This document shows positions 9,130-18,194 of a DNA stretch of 64,000 nucleotides, one piece after another (the first letter of the stretch is position 1; the number at the start of each line of letters is the position of its first letter). Under the pieces are notes generated by a model, which was given only the letters and a program-made list of their open reading frames with translations, searched no databases and was not told where the DNA came from. The translations under genes were made by a program, and so were the position numbers. The stretch comes from Chryseobacterium edaphi (GTDB lineage: Bacteria > Bacteroidota > Bacteroidia > Flavobacteriales > Weeksellaceae), in the NCBI RefSeq assembly GCF_025628985.1, contig NZ_JAOTEM010000001.1, positions 434,001 to 498,000 on the forward strand. The letters are read 5' to 3'.

Positions 9130-10599
9130 ATGATAAATTACAGAAAGTATATTTCAGGTATTACGGTTTTGGCCACTGGTTTTTTCCTTGCTCAATCTAC
9201 CGTATCTACAGTTCTTTATTCTCCTAATTTCGAAAGTCAAAAAAGCGGATTAAACTTACCTTCTCCCGCAGCAGCTATTGAAAAAGCTTTTTTGTCTCCC
9301 AAAGAACTTGTAGATGTAAACCTAAACACAATGATGGCAGATCCCGTGCTGAAAAATGCAACTTGGGGATTTGTAATCTATGATCCGAAAACGAAGAAAG
9401 TAATCTCTTCGTACAACGAAAATGCTCCGCTTGTTCCTGCTTCCACTACGAAATTATTGACCACAGAAACTGCTTTGCATCTGTTGGGAGAAAATTACCG
9501 TTGGATGACACAGCTCGAATATTCCGGAGAAATCGACGAAAATGGAGTTTTGAACGGCAATCTTTATATTGTAGGAAGTGGTGACCCATCTTTGGGAACC
9601 AATAAAGCGGGAGCTTGGTCTTACAAAGAAATCGTTTCAGACTTCGTGAGTGGAATGTCTCGTGAGGGCATCAAAAAGGTAAATGGTGATATTATTATTC
9701 AGACAGCGCTTTTCAAAGGTAACATTTCGAGACTTCCGGAAAATGTTGTGTGGCTAGAAAACAATAATTACTATTTGCCGGTTGGTACAACTCGTGAGAT
9801 CAATCCTGCAAACGAAAAGCTGATCGTTAAAAAAGGAAACAATTTAGCTTCAGACAAAAAATATTTCTACGTTTCTCCTTATGCCAATCAGATGGTTTAT
9901 GCTGAAAAGTATGATGGTGAAGGAATTTTAACCACTAAACTTCCTGATGCACCTGCATTTTTAGCCAACACTTTTAAAGCAACTTTGGTAAAAAGTGGAG
10001 TAGGTGTTACCGGAAAAGTAACTCCTAGAACGACAGATGCGGCTCCGGAAGTTAGAAAATTGGTTTCTGCTTACAAATCTCCAACGTTGTCAGATATTAT
10101 TTATTATACTAATCAGCGTAGTGATAATGGTTTGGCGGAAGCTTTGCTGAAAACAGTCGGTTTCCAGAAAATGGGTGACCAGACTTCAGAATCGGGAAGA
10201 ATCGTGGTGAATGAGCATTTAAAAGATGTAGCTTTTGATGTGGAAGGTTTAAATTATATGGATGGAAGCGGTTTGTCCAGAAGCAACCACGTAACGCCAA
10301 TTTCTCAGGTAAAGTTTTTGACTTCTTTGATGAATCAGAAATATTACAAAACATATTTTGATTCTCTACCGATCGGTGGACAGTCCGGAACTCTGAAAAG
10401 AATGTTTATTGGAACAGGAAACGGACAGATTTTCGCTAAAACAGGAACACTGAATAAAGTAAAAGCTTTGACAGGTTATATGAAAACAAATACAGGAAGA
10501 ACCTTAGTTTTTTCTATTTTAGTTAATAATTATTCAGGATCTGTAGATATGGTGAAAAACAGAATTGAAAAAATTCTTCAGCCGGCTTTAGATCTTTAA
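9130..10599 (+). CDS. dacB: D-alanyl-D-alanine carboxypeptidase/endopeptidase, PBP4 (DacB) type
   Basis: Low-molecular-mass penicillin-binding protein that trims or cleaves peptidoglycan cross-bridges in the periplasm. The ATG at 9130 is preferred over the TTG at 9127, giving 489 aa. An N-terminal hydrophobic segment (residues 8-22) serves as signal peptide or anchor. The three active-site motifs are present: STTK (about 105), SDN (about 331) and KTG (about 438). The insert between the first two motifs is long, as in the S13 family. A strong intrinsic terminator follows. It stands alone between priA and the M1 peptidase gene. Confidence 0.93.
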   Translation: MINYRKYISGITVLATGFFLAQSTVSTVLYSPNFESQKSGLNLPSPAAAIEKAFLSPKELVDVNLNTMMADPVLKNATWGFVIYDPKTKKVISSYNENAPLVPASTTKLLTTETALHLLGENYRWMTQLEYSGEIDENGVLNGNLYIVGSGDPSLGTNKAGAWSYKEIVSDFVSGMSREGIKKVNGDIIIQTALFKGNISRLPENVVWLENNNYYLPVGTTREINPANEKLIVKKGNNLASDKKYFYVSPYANQMVYAEKYDGEGILTTKLPDAPAFLANTFKATLVKSGVGVTGKVTPRTTDAAPEVRKLVSAYKSPTLSDIIYYTNQRSDNGLAEALLKTVGFQKMGDQTSESGRIVVNEHLKDVAFDVEGLNYMDGSGLSRSNHVTPISQVKFLTSLMNQKYYKTYFDSLPIGGQSGTLKRMFIGTGNGQIFAKTGTLNKVKALTGYMKTNTGRTLVFSILVNNYSGSVDMVKNRIEKILQPALDL

Positions 10600-10621
10600 A
10601 AAAATATTTAAATCATATCAT

Positions 10622-10655
10622 AAACCTTTTAATCTCAGATTGAAAGGTTTTTTTT
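10622..10655 (+). terminator. intrinsic terminator after dacB
   Basis: Stem AAACCTTT...AAAGGTTT with an extra inner AATC/GATT pairing, followed by a run of T. It lies 23 nt after the dacB stop. Confidence 0.85.
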
Positions 10656-10742
10656 ATCTTTAAACTCTAAATTATTGATAATGAATTTGATTTATATTTA
10701 ATTAAAAACCATTTCATTTAGACAATCGTAGATTTAATAGAT

Positions 10743-12656
10743 ATGAAAAAATTTTACCTTTTTATTTTAAGTGTTTTACTATCTCAAACCGTTTTCGCTC
10801 AGGAAAATCTTGAGATGAAAGGATTGATGGCAAAGGAAATGAAATCTTATGCCGCTAAAATGAATATCGGCAATACCAATCCGAATACCTTAAACTATGA
10901 TTTACAATACCAAAGAATGGATGTTTCTATAAATCCTTCTGTAGCTCAGATTTCAGGTTCGGTAACTTCTCATTTTAAGCCGACTCAGGCAATGAGCAGT
11001 ATTTATTTTGATTTAACGAATCAGCTGACAGTCTCACAGGTTACTTTCCACGGTCAACCTTTAGTTTTTCAGCAATTAGCAACAAAAGAAGTCAAGATAG
11101 ATTTTACATCTGCTCTTCCTGCTAACGTTTTAGATTCATTAACGATACAGTATAATGGAGCTCCTCCTACCAATAACAATGCGTTTTTTACCAATACACA
11201 AAGTGGAACGGCTGTTCTTTCTACTTTAAACGAACCTTACGGCGCGCAAGATTGGTTTCCTACAAAACAAAGTTTAAACGATAAAATTGACAGGTTTGAT
11301 ATCAAAGTTACAACTCCGTCACAATACAGTGTAGCTTCCAACGGAAGATTGATGAGTGAAACAACTTTAGGAAGCGGACAAAAATTGACATTCTGGAGAA
11401 CTCAATATCCTACAGCAGCTTATTTGGTCGCACTTTCAATTACCAATTTTGTTAAATTGAACGATACAATGGGAAGTCCGCCTTTTCCATTTGTAAATTA
11501 TCTCTATCCCGCAACAGCTGCCAATTCAACAAGTATGGCCAATATTGAATGGACAAAAACCGTTATGGGTACTTTTGAAACTTTTTTCGGACCTTATCCT
11601 TTCCGAAACGAAAAATATGGTCACATGGAATTCACTGCAGGTGGCGGAATGGAGCATCAAACGATGTCTTCTATGGGCGCATGGAGCAAACAATTGGTGG
11701 CTCACGAACTTGCCCATCAATGGTTTGGTGACAAAGTTACTTGCGGCCTGTGGAATGATATATGGTTGAATGAAGGTTTCGCAACTTTTGGAGAGCATGT
11801 TGCCAATGAAAAATTGCTACTTACTAATGCACAGTTTTTAAGCTATTTACTTGATCAGAAGAATGCCATAACGAGTCAGCCAGGTGGAAGTGTATATGTT
11901 GCAGATGCCAATTTAGGCAGTATAGGAACTATTTTTGATGGCAGATTGACCTATGCAAAAGGTGGATATGTAGTCAGAATGATCAAATGGATCTTAGGTG
12001 AAACCGTATTTTATCAGGCATTGAAAGATTATCATGCAAGACCAAATTTGGCCTACAATTACGTGAAAACTTCTGATTTAAACGCCTCATTGCTACAATC
12101 AACAGGGAAAGATTTTACAGGTTTTTTTGCAGACTGGATTTACGGCCAAGGTTATCCAACTTATGATATTCGATGGAAACAGACGGGAAGTACAGTAACT
12201 TTCAAAGCTGCACAAACTCAAAGTCATGCTTCTGTGAGTTTCTTTGATATGCCTTTGCCAATCAAAGTTAACGGAACAGGAGGACAGACTGCTTATTTTG
12301 CTTTAAATAATACTTTTAATAATCAATATTTTACAGAAACGGTAACATTTCCGGTTGCGAGTGTTGAATTTAATTATGAATATCAGATTTTAGAAAAAAA
12401 CTCGACTGTAGCGCTGGATAATACATTGAGCATTTCAGAAATTAAATTTGATCAGTTTGCTATTTATCCAAATCCTGCAAAAGATGAATTATTTGTTTCA
12501 GGTTTGAAAAAAGTTACGGATTATTCGATTTTTACAGCCGATGGAAGATTGGTTAAAAAAGGAAATACGGATAAAAAAATTGATATTTCTTCTTTGTCTA
12601 AAGGAGTTTACGTCATTACTATCGAACATACCAATTTTAAATTTGTAAAAGAATAA
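10743..12656 (+). CDS. M1 family metallopeptidase with T9SS sorting domain
   Basis: Secreted zinc aminopeptidase (gluzincin). 637 residues. Signal peptide (KKFYLFILSVLLSQTVFAQ), N-terminal beta domain (about 40-230), exopeptidase motif GGGMEH, zinc site HELAHQW about residues 319-325 with the third ligand Glu in LNEGFATF, and a typical T9SS type A C-terminal domain (about 570-637; begins FAIYPNPAKDELFV, ends KGVYVITIE...). The protein therefore crosses the outer membrane by T9SS, consistent with gldFG at 17462. Monocistronic with a terminator downstream. Confidence 0.94.
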   Translation: MKKFYLFILSVLLSQTVFAQENLEMKGLMAKEMKSYAAKMNIGNTNPNTLNYDLQYQRMDVSINPSVAQISGSVTSHFKPTQAMSSIYFDLTNQLTVSQVTFHGQPLVFQQLATKEVKIDFTSALPANVLDSLTIQYNGAPPTNNNAFFTNTQSGTAVLSTLNEPYGAQDWFPTKQSLNDKIDRFDIKVTTPSQYSVASNGRLMSETTLGSGQKLTFWRTQYPTAAYLVALSITNFVKLNDTMGSPPFPFVNYLYPATAANSTSMANIEWTKTVMGTFETFFGPYPFRNEKYGHMEFTAGGGMEHQTMSSMGAWSKQLVAHELAHQWFGDKVTCGLWNDIWLNEGFATFGEHVANEKLLLTNAQFLSYLLDQKNAITSQPGGSVYVADANLGSIGTIFDGRLTYAKGGYVVRMIKWILGETVFYQALKDYHARPNLAYNYVKTSDLNASLLQSTGKDFTGFFADWIYGQGYPTYDIRWKQTGSTVTFKAAQTQSHASVSFFDMPLPIKVNGTGGQTAYFALNNTFNNQYFTETVTFPVASVEFNYEYQILEKNSTVALDNTLSISEIKFDQFAIYPNPAKDELFVSGLKKVTDYSIFTADGRLVKKGNTDKKIDISSLSKGVYVITIEHTNFKFVKE

Positions 12657-12686
12657 ACTTTTAGAACTAAATAAATTTATAAAAGA

Positions 12687-12717
12687 GAGCCTTCAGTTTT
12701 GAAGGCTTTCTTTTTAT
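12687..12717. terminator. terminator between the convergent M1 peptidase and cupin genes
   Basis: AGCCTTC...GAAGGCT stem with a TTTCTTTTT tail on the plus strand. It overlaps the stop codon (12714-12716) of the convergent minus-strand gene and may act in both directions, though the minus-strand tail is weaker. Confidence 0.75.
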
Positions 12718-13583
12718 ACTTTTAATTTTCTCATTGCTCTCTTTGCGCGTTTTTCAGCAATTTTTACTTTGTAATTAAACCATTTTTCTTTAAAAATTTT
12801 TCTCATTGCATTATCAAAATGTCTGATGATTACCAGGTTTTTAAAACCCCTCCATTTTTCAAGCGCACTAGACGGTAAAGCTCTTACAGATACAGAATAG
12901 CCTTCCGTCTCATACTGGATATAATGCCACCAACCGGATGGAATGTAAAGCGTTTCTCCAGGATGAATAACTGCTTCGTAACCATTTAAATGTTTCAAAG
13001 CAGGATGTTTTTCATAATCAGGTTCCTGAAGATTCGCCAAACTATGGAAATTGTACGGCAATTTGTACATCAAATCAGACTGTTCCCACGGAAAAAGCCA
13101 GATTCTTTTCACTCCCTGAAACTGTGACAGGAAAACGTGTGACATATCAATATCAATGTGATTTCTGGTGATAGAGCCTTGTCCGCCAAAAAACATAAAA
13201 GGCAGCCACCTTAAAATTTTTCCTTTCGTCACATCTTTATAATGGATATCATTTTTAAGATCAGGTTTTAAACTTAGAAGATTGAATAAAAATAATCGAT
13301 GTTCGGTAATTTTGGTTGTAATTAAATCAAGGTATTCTGCAAATGTTGTTTCACCAACCGGTTTGCTGGCAACACGGTCGATGGATTCAATTTCGCTGCC
13401 ATAAACGCTGACTTTGGTTTCTCCGGCAATTTCTTTAAAGTATTCATAATTCCATTTTTGAAACGCAGGACTGTCCGATTGTATAAAATCTTTTAAAATA
13501 ATTGGTTTAGAGACCTTCATATGATGTTGCAAAAAGTCATCAGCATCTATATTTTTTGCCCGGATAATCTGAGATAATTTCAT
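12714..13583 (-). CDS. cupin-like / JmjC-domain protein
   Basis: Probable Fe(II)/2-oxoglutarate-dependent oxygenase of the cupin_8/JmjC type; substrate unknown. 289 residues, no signal peptide. The iron-binding pattern is visible: the His-x-Asp pair in NHIDID (about 143-147) and the distal His in PSGWWHYI (about 223-230), with the IHPGETLYIP beta strand that precedes it in this family. The extreme C-terminus is rich in Lys/Arg. Its promoter carries a -7 box at 13604-13611 and a 20-bp motif shared with the TauE/SafE gene promoter, so the two may be co-regulated. Protein hydroxylase is the closest family guess. Confidence 0.85.
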   Translation of the reverse strand: MKLSQIIRAKNIDADDFLQHHMKVSKPIILKDFIQSDSPAFQKWNYEYFKEIAGETKVSVYGSEIESIDRVASKPVGETTFAEYLDLITTKITEHRLFLFNLLSLKPDLKNDIHYKDVTKGKILRWLPFMFFGGQGSITRNHIDIDMSHVFLSQFQGVKRIWLFPWEQSDLMYKLPYNFHSLANLQEPDYEKHPALKHLNGYEAVIHPGETLYIPSGWWHYIQYETEGYSVSVRALPSSALEKWRGFKNLVIIRHFDNAMRKIFKEKWFNYKVKIAEKRAKRAMRKLKV

Positions 13584-13603
13584 ACTTTAAAATTTTAAAG
13601 ATT

Positions 13604-13611
13604 CAAATATA
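13604..13611 (-). promoter_or_regulatory. -7 box of the cupin/JmjC gene
   Basis: Reads TATATTTG on the minus strand, a perfect match to the Bacteroidota -7 consensus TAnnTTTG, about 20 nt upstream of the ATG. Confidence 0.7.
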
Positions 13612-13617
13612 ATTATT

Positions 13618-13637
13618 ATCCTATAAAATTAGTAGAC
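13618..13637 (-). promoter_or_regulatory. candidate operator shared with the TauE/SafE promoter
   Basis: On the minus strand it starts GTCTACT and ends TAGGAT. It matches 17 of 20 positions of the site at 31789-31808. Both sites end 6 nt before a -7-like box. The regulator is unknown; the Rrf2 protein encoded at 31355 is the obvious candidate. Confidence 0.55.
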
Positions 13638-13744
13638 TATTTGATTAAAAAATTCTATCAGCATCAAATTTTACAATAATAAATAGGAAAAGCGAATAGT
13701 TTAATGCGTTTTTGTTAAATTAGCAAACCTAAAATATTATTATA

Positions 13745-14941
13745 ATGATCTCTGAAAAGTATCTTGAAAATCTACAGAACGAACTTAAAAATATCGAAAA
13801 CGACGGTCTTTTTAAAAAAGAAAGAATCATCACATCGCAGCAAAGCGCTGAAATTGAAGCCAACGGTAAAAAATTGCTGAACTTTTGTGCAAACAATTAT
13901 CTTGGACTTTCAAACAATCCTGAAGTGATGAAAGCTTCTCAGGATATGATAGAATCTCATGGTTATGGGATGTCTTCGGTACGTTTTATCTGCGGGACTC
14001 AGGATATTCATAAGCAGTTGGAAGAAAAAATTGCTCAGTTTTTAGGTCTTGAAGACACAATTTTATATGCAGCTTGTTTTGATGCAAACGGTGGAGTTTT
14101 CGAACCATTATTTACTGATGAAGATGCAATTATTTCTGACGAATTGAATCACGCTTCGATCATTGATGGAGTTCGTCTTTGTAAAGCGGCAAGATACCGT
14201 TATAAAAATAACAATATGGCAGATCTTGAAGCTCAGTTGATTGCGGCTTCGGAGAAAAATCACAGATTTAAAATCATCGTTACAGACGGAGTTTTCTCAA
14301 TGGACGGAATTGTTGCCGACTTAAAAGGTGTTTGCGACTTGGCAGACAAATACGACGCTTTGGTAATGGTTGATGATTCTCACGCAACAGGTTTTATCGG
14401 TAAAACAGGTCGTGGAACTCACGAAGCCAACGAAGTGATGGGTAGAGTAGACATCATTACTTCAACGCTTGGGAAAGCTTTGGGAGGTGCTTTAGGCGGA
14501 TTTACTTCAGGTAAAAAAGAAATCATCGATATGTTGAGACAGCGTTCTCGTCCATACTTATTTTCAAATTCTCTGGCTCCTGGAATTGTTGGTGCAGCTT
14601 TAAAAGTTTTAGAGATGATTTCTGACGATACTTCGCTTAGAGATAAGGTGATGGAAAATGCAGAATATTTTAGAAAAGAAATGAAGTCTAAAGGTTTTGA
14701 TATTCCTGAAGGTGATGCTGCGATTGTTCCTGTAATGTTGTACGATGCAAAATTAGCCCAGAAAATGGCTGAAAAGTTAATGGATGAAGGAATTTATGTG
14801 ATCGGATTCTTCTATCCGGTTGTTCCTAAAGAAAAAGCGAGAATCAGAGTGCAACTTTCTGCAGCTCATACAAGAGAACATTTAGATAAAGCAATTGCTG
14901 GTTTTGAAAAGGTTGGAAAAGAATTGGGAGTAATTTCTTAG
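13745..14941 (+). CDS. kbl: glycine C-acetyltransferase (2-amino-3-ketobutyrate CoA ligase)
   Basis: PLP enzyme that converts 2-amino-3-ketobutyrate and CoA to glycine and acetyl-CoA, the second step of threonine breakdown. 398 residues, full length. Alpha-oxoamine synthase features: NNYLGLS near the N-terminus, [31 protein letters not shown], and the PLP-binding Lys in [14 protein letters not shown] (about residue 244). C-terminus has the [16 protein letters not shown] motif. No threonine dehydrogenase gene lies next to it in this window. It is divergent from the cupin/JmjC gene with a 161-bp spacer. Confidence 0.96.
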   Translation: MISEKYLENLQNELKNIENDGLFKKERIITSQQSAEIEANGKKLLNFCANNYLGLSNNPEVMKASQDMIESHGYGMSSVRFICGTQDIHKQLEEKIAQFLGLEDTILYAACFDANGGVFEPLFTDEDAIISDELNHASIIDGVRLCKAARYRYKNNNMADLEAQLIAASEKNHRFKIIVTDGVFSMDGIVADLKGVCDLADKYDALVMVDDSHATGFIGKTGRGTHEANEVMGRVDIITSTLGKALGGALGGFTSGKKEIIDMLRQRSRPYLFSNSLAPGIVGAALKVLEMISDDTSLRDKVMENAEYFRKEMKSKGFDIPEGDAAIVPVMLYDAKLAQKMAEKLMDEGIYVIGFFYPVVPKEKARIRVQLSAAHTREHLDKAIAGFEKVGKELGVIS

Positions 14942-14969
14942 AAAATATAACTGATTTAATTTTCTGCTC

Positions 14970-15491
14970 ATGAAAAAATTACTGCTTCTCTTTTATTTTC
15001 TAAGTTTCCAAAGTATATTTTCACAAAATATATTGGATTTTGAACTTAAAAATGTTGAATTGCAAGGAATGAAGCCTGCAAAAATAAATCAGGAAATGAA
15101 AAATATCAGGATTGCTCAGAATCCTTTTGTGACAGAGAATCCCGAAATTATTTCCAAACTCGATTATAGAGAAAATTCGTCTCTGATCAGGAAAATCTAC
15201 AGTTTTATTTATGACAATCCCAAGGGAAGCGACGGTGGCGTTGTTGTCAGTCAATTTGAAAATAAAGATGATCTCAAATCATATCTCGCAACGACCTTTG
15301 AGCAATCAAACTACAGAGTGTTGGTTAAAGATTTATTTCTGATTCGCATTTGGAGTGATTACAGTCTTCACGTAGAGGGTAGAGAAACAAGTGAAGATCA
15401 TCTGAACAAATTGGAGAAATATTATATCAATTTGGGAGCAAAAAAAGTCACTTTAAAAGTTGATAAATCAATCATCACCGCTGTGGAATAA
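14970..15491 (+). CDS. hypothetical exported protein
   Basis: 173 residues with a clear signal peptide (KKLLLLFYFLSFQSIFSQ) and then a soluble, mixed alpha/beta-looking domain with no motif I recognise. It starts 28 nt after kbl and could be read through from it, but no functional link is evident. A hairpin with a T-run at 15529-15563 lies after the stop. No cysteine pairs, repeats or membrane segments in the mature part. Confidence 0.75.
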   Translation: MKKLLLLFYFLSFQSIFSQNILDFELKNVELQGMKPAKINQEMKNIRIAQNPFVTENPEIISKLDYRENSSLIRKIYSFIYDNPKGSDGGVVVSQFENKDDLKSYLATTFEQSNYRVLVKDLFLIRIWSDYSLHVEGRETSEDHLNKLEKYYINLGAKKVTLKVDKSIITAVE

Positions 15492-15506
15492 ATTTATAAA
15501 GAGTAA

Positions 15507-15522
15507 TTCTACATTTGTAGAA
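15507..15522 (+). promoter_or_regulatory. perfect 16-bp palindrome over a -7 box
   Basis: TTCTACA-TT-TGTAGAA is a perfect inverted repeat. It contains TACATTTG (15510-15517), a TAnnTTTG match that would start transcription just before the hairpin at 15529. It could be an operator for the lipoprotein gene at 15564. Confidence 0.5.
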
Positions 15523-15528
15523 CAGAAA

Positions 15529-15563
15529 CAGAATTTCTATATTTACAGAAATTCTGTTTTTTT
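15529..15563 (+). terminator. terminator/attenuator-like hairpin abutting a start codon
   Basis: Stem CAGAATTTCT / AGAAATTCTG (10 bp, 8-nt loop) followed by seven T that run straight into the ATG at 15564. It may end the upstream transcript. If the promoter at 15510 is used, it lies in the 5' leader of the next gene. Confidence 0.7.
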
Positions 15564-16007
15564 ATGATGAAAAATATTGTAATTACCTTGATCTCGATTT
15601 TCATTTTTACTTCATGTAAGACAAAGGAAATGAACCAATACATAAGATTTCCAGATAAAACACAAAAACGACACGGCAAATGGAAAGAAGAATATTCTTC
15701 CGATCAAGGAACTTTAATTGCCTTAGGGAAATATAAAAAAGGCGAAAAAGTAGGAGTTTGGAAAACCACTTTTGAAGATAAACTTTATCAAAAAGATAAA
15801 ATCAGAAAAAACGTTACCACAACAAAGCTGTATCATCCAAACGGAAAAATCATGGAAAGAGGTCAGTCGAAATTAGATATTTCAGATGCTGAAAGACATT
15901 GGTATTACTTTGGCGATTGGAAATATTATGATGAGACCGGAAAGTTAAAGTATAAAAAAAAATATGCTGATGGTAAGAAAATAGACAGTATTTCTTTTAA
16001 GAAATAA
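15564..16007 (+). CDS. hypothetical lipoprotein, MORN/YwqK-like
   Basis: 147 residues. Type II signal peptide with lipobox ending FTSC (Cys about residue 18), so membrane-anchored on the periplasmic side or surface. The mature part has short repeated strands of the type HGKWKEE, GEKVGVWKTTF, YHPNGKIMERG, YYDETGKLKYKKKY, which resemble the MORN-like repeats of YwqK-type proteins; function unknown. A second ATG follows at 15567. The start lies directly after the T-run of a hairpin, so transcription through or past it must be explained. Confidence 0.78.
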   Translation: MMKNIVITLISIFIFTSCKTKEMNQYIRFPDKTQKRHGKWKEEYSSDQGTLIALGKYKKGEKVGVWKTTFEDKLYQKDKIRKNVTTTKLYHPNGKIMERGQSKLDISDAERHWYYFGDWKYYDETGKLKYKKKYADGKKIDSISFKK

Positions 16008-16088
16008 TTTTTTTCTTAAGGTTAAATAATTTTTTCCCAAATACAGAATTATGTTATTTTTAGCAGATCAATTTATTGAAAATATTCT

Positions 16089-16739
16089 ATGAAAAAATTT
16101 CTACTTCTTATCTTTATTTTTGCTTTATCGATTCCGTTTTCTGCGCAGTCTGAAGATTATAAATCTATAATAACGGTAAGTGCTTTTGCACCTTTGCGTG
16201 ATCAGCGATATAACGTTGGTTATATTCGAAAGTTATCAGAAAGATGGTGGATTGGTGCTGAAGTCGCCTATGGCGCAGACGGTTTAACTCCCATTAATAT
16301 TGGAAATTTTGAAGGTAAAAATAGAATTTTCGAGATTAGACCTGAAGTTTTTTACAGTTTAGCTCCACAATCAAGGCTAAAACATTTGGTTTCTGCAGAA
16401 GTATTTTATTTAAATCATGTCGGAAAAGGCGTTTCAGGGAATTATTATGACAGAAATGATGATTATTATTTTTTCACTTCAGCAGATTATAAAAGAGAAA
16501 AATACGGACTCAATATCAACTATAGCATTTTACTGCATAAAGAAACATCTTGGTTTGGTTTTATGCCGAAAATTGGTTTTGGAATAAGGCAGAGAAATAT
16601 TTCTTACAAAAATATGATTGATAAAATGCCCGGTAATCCCCCGGTAGATGGTTTACCTTTTGACTATCAGATGAACCATGAAGGTTCAAATCTTGGTTTT
16701 AATTTCAATATTGATATGAAACTTATTTTTAAATTTTAG
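16089..16739 (+). CDS. outer-membrane beta-barrel-like protein, unknown function
   Basis: 216 residues with signal peptide (KKFLLLIFIFALSIPFSAQ). The mature protein is made of alternating aromatic strands (WWIGAEVAYGAD, RIFEIRPEVFYSL, VSAEVFYLNHVG, YGLNINYSILL, WFGFMPKIGFGIRQR) and ends in MKLIFKF, a C-terminal Phe strand typical of outer-membrane barrels. No family assignment. It has its own 81-bp upstream spacer after the lipoprotein gene; no clear promoter match. Confidence 0.75.
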   Translation: MKKFLLLIFIFALSIPFSAQSEDYKSIITVSAFAPLRDQRYNVGYIRKLSERWWIGAEVAYGADGLTPINIGNFEGKNRIFEIRPEVFYSLAPQSRLKHLVSAEVFYLNHVGKGVSGNYYDRNDDYYFFTSADYKREKYGLNINYSILLHKETSWFGFMPKIGFGIRQRNISYKNMIDKMPGNPPVDGLPFDYQMNHEGSNLGFNFNIDMKLIFKF

Positions 16740-16807
16740 AATCATTCAATTATTGTTCTTTAAACATCATTTTCTGATATAAAATTCACTTTTTTTCTGA
16801 AATAAAC

Positions 16808-16815
16808 TATCTTTG
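16808..16815 (+). promoter_or_regulatory. -7 box of hemJ
   Basis: TATCTTTG matches TAnnTTTG; the ATG of hemJ follows 16 nt downstream, so the leader is very short. Confidence 0.65.
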
Positions 16816-16831
16816 CACACAAATTTTTACG

Positions 16832-17383
16832 ATGCTGTACACCATCATCAAAGCGTTGCATATTATTTTTATGGTCAGTTATTTTGCGGGAATTTTTTAC
16901 CTCGTGAGAATTTTTGTGTACTATAAAGATACCGATGCTTTTGAGGAAGAAAAAAAGAAAATCCTTAGAGAACAATACACTTTTATGGCGCGCAGATTAT
17001 GGAATATCATCACCGTTCCTGCAGGAATTATAATGGCAGTTTGTGGAATTATCATGATCTTCTTGAATTTCGGATTGATGAAAACACCATGGTTTCATTT
17101 AAAATTAACTTTCCTCATCGGATTGGCAATTTATCATTACTGGTGCTGGAAAAAAGTAAAAGAATTGACCAAACTCAACGGAAATACTTTAGAAACAGCC
17201 AACATAAAATTAAGACAGGCAAACGAAATCGCTACTTTCATCTTATTTCTGGTCGTGTTTACAGTAATTTTAAAATCTTCCGTTATCGAATATTGGTGGC
17301 AATTAATTACCGGATTTTTCGTTCTGGTATTTTTGATCATGATGACGGTGAAATTGGTGAATAAGAATAAGAAAAATAAATAA
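16832..17383 (+). CDS. hemJ: HemJ-type protoporphyrinogen IX oxidase (CopD/UPF0093 family)
   Basis: Integral membrane protein of the HemJ family, which oxidises protoporphyrinogen IX to protoporphyrin IX late in heme synthesis. 183 residues with four predicted membrane segments. The N-terminal signature with the conserved His is visible (IKALHIIFMVSYFAGIFYLVRIFVYY), followed by a charged stretch and REQYTFMARRLW, a conserved Arg-rich segment. It is larger than the core domain by a short hydrophilic tail (VNKNKKNK). Placed ahead of gldF but separated by 78 bp containing an inverted repeat. CopD-like copper export is a less likely alternative. Confidence 0.82.
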   Translation: MLYTIIKALHIIFMVSYFAGIFYLVRIFVYYKDTDAFEEEKKKILREQYTFMARRLWNIITVPAGIIMAVCGIIMIFLNFGLMKTPWFHLKLTFLIGLAIYHYWCWKKVKELTKLNGNTLETANIKLRQANEIATFILFLVVFTVILKSSVIEYWWQLITGFFVLVFLIMMTVKLVNKNKKNK

Positions 17384-17461
17384 AGTTATTAGTTAGGAAT
17401 GATGAATTATAAGTTCAATCATTGCTCATAACTAATAATCTATAACTCATAACTAAAAAAC
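17384..17461. repeat. inverted repeat between hemJ and gldF
   Basis: TTATTAGTTA near 17388 and TAACTAATAA near 17430 form a 10-bp perfect inverted repeat around an AT-rich loop. It lacks a T-run and is not an obvious terminator. Confidence 0.5.
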
Positions 17462-18190
17462 ATGATTGCAATTTTTAAAAAAGAACTTTGGAGTTATTTC
17501 GGGAACTGGAGCGCATGGGTGATCATTGCGGCTTTCAGTCTGATAATGACATTGTTTTTGTTTTTTTTCGAGAACGAGTCTAATATTTTCGACATCGGGT
17601 TGGCTTCTTTACAAAGTTATTTTGTTTTGGTTCCGTGGTTATTGATGTTTATCATTCCGGCATTATCGATGAAAACTTTTGCCGAAGAACAACAGACCGG
17701 AACATTAAATTGGCTATTTTCTCAACCCTTAAAAATTTCTGAATTGGTTTTTGGTAAATTTCTCTCAGTTTGGGTTGTCGGCATTTTATGTCTGATTCCT
17801 TCGCTGATTTATTTATATACTATTTACGTTTTAGGCGTTCCGGAAGGAAATATCGACTTGGGAATGACATTCGGAAGTTATTTCGGATTAATTATCCTGA
17901 TTGCAGCTTTTGCCGGAGTAGGAATTTTAGCTTCTTCGCTCTCCCAAAATCAGATCATGGCTTATCTGTTGGGCGTTTTCATGTGTTTCATCATGTATTT
18001 CGGAATTGAGCAGCTTGCAAGTTACAAATTGTTGGGTGGAGCAGATTTTATCCTTCAAAATATTGGTTTTTACCAACATTTCTTAGGCTTTACCAGAGGT
18101 TTGATTGATTTTAAAGATGTCGCTTATTTTGTATTTGTCATCGGTCTTACATTAGCATTGTCCAACCATTTTATCAATAAAAAGAAGTAA
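17462..18190 (+). CDS. gldF: gliding motility ABC transporter permease GldF
   Basis: Six-helix ABC-2 type permease of the GldFG pair, which works with the ATPase GldA and is linked to flavobacterial gliding. 242 residues, starting IAIFKKELWSYFGNW, with membrane segments spread through the protein and the cytoplasmic motif AEEQQTGTLNWLFSQPL conserved in ABC-2 permeases. gldG follows after 4 bp, so they are co-transcribed. gldA is not in the window, as in other flavobacteria where it is unlinked. Confidence 0.94.
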   Translation: MIAIFKKELWSYFGNWSAWVIIAAFSLIMTLFLFFFENESNIFDIGLASLQSYFVLVPWLLMFIIPALSMKTFAEEQQTGTLNWLFSQPLKISELVFGKFLSVWVVGILCLIPSLIYLYTIYVLGVPEGNIDLGMTFGSYFGLIILIAAFAGVGILASSLSQNQIMAYLLGVFMCFIMYFGIEQLASYKLLGGADFILQNIGFYQHFLGFTRGLIDFKDVAYFVFVIGLTLALSNHFINKKK

Positions 18191-18194
18191 AAAC

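Noticed and set aside
11526..11798. ORFs on both strands inside the M1 peptidase gene
   Set aside because: They are frame shadows of the conserved zinc-site region.
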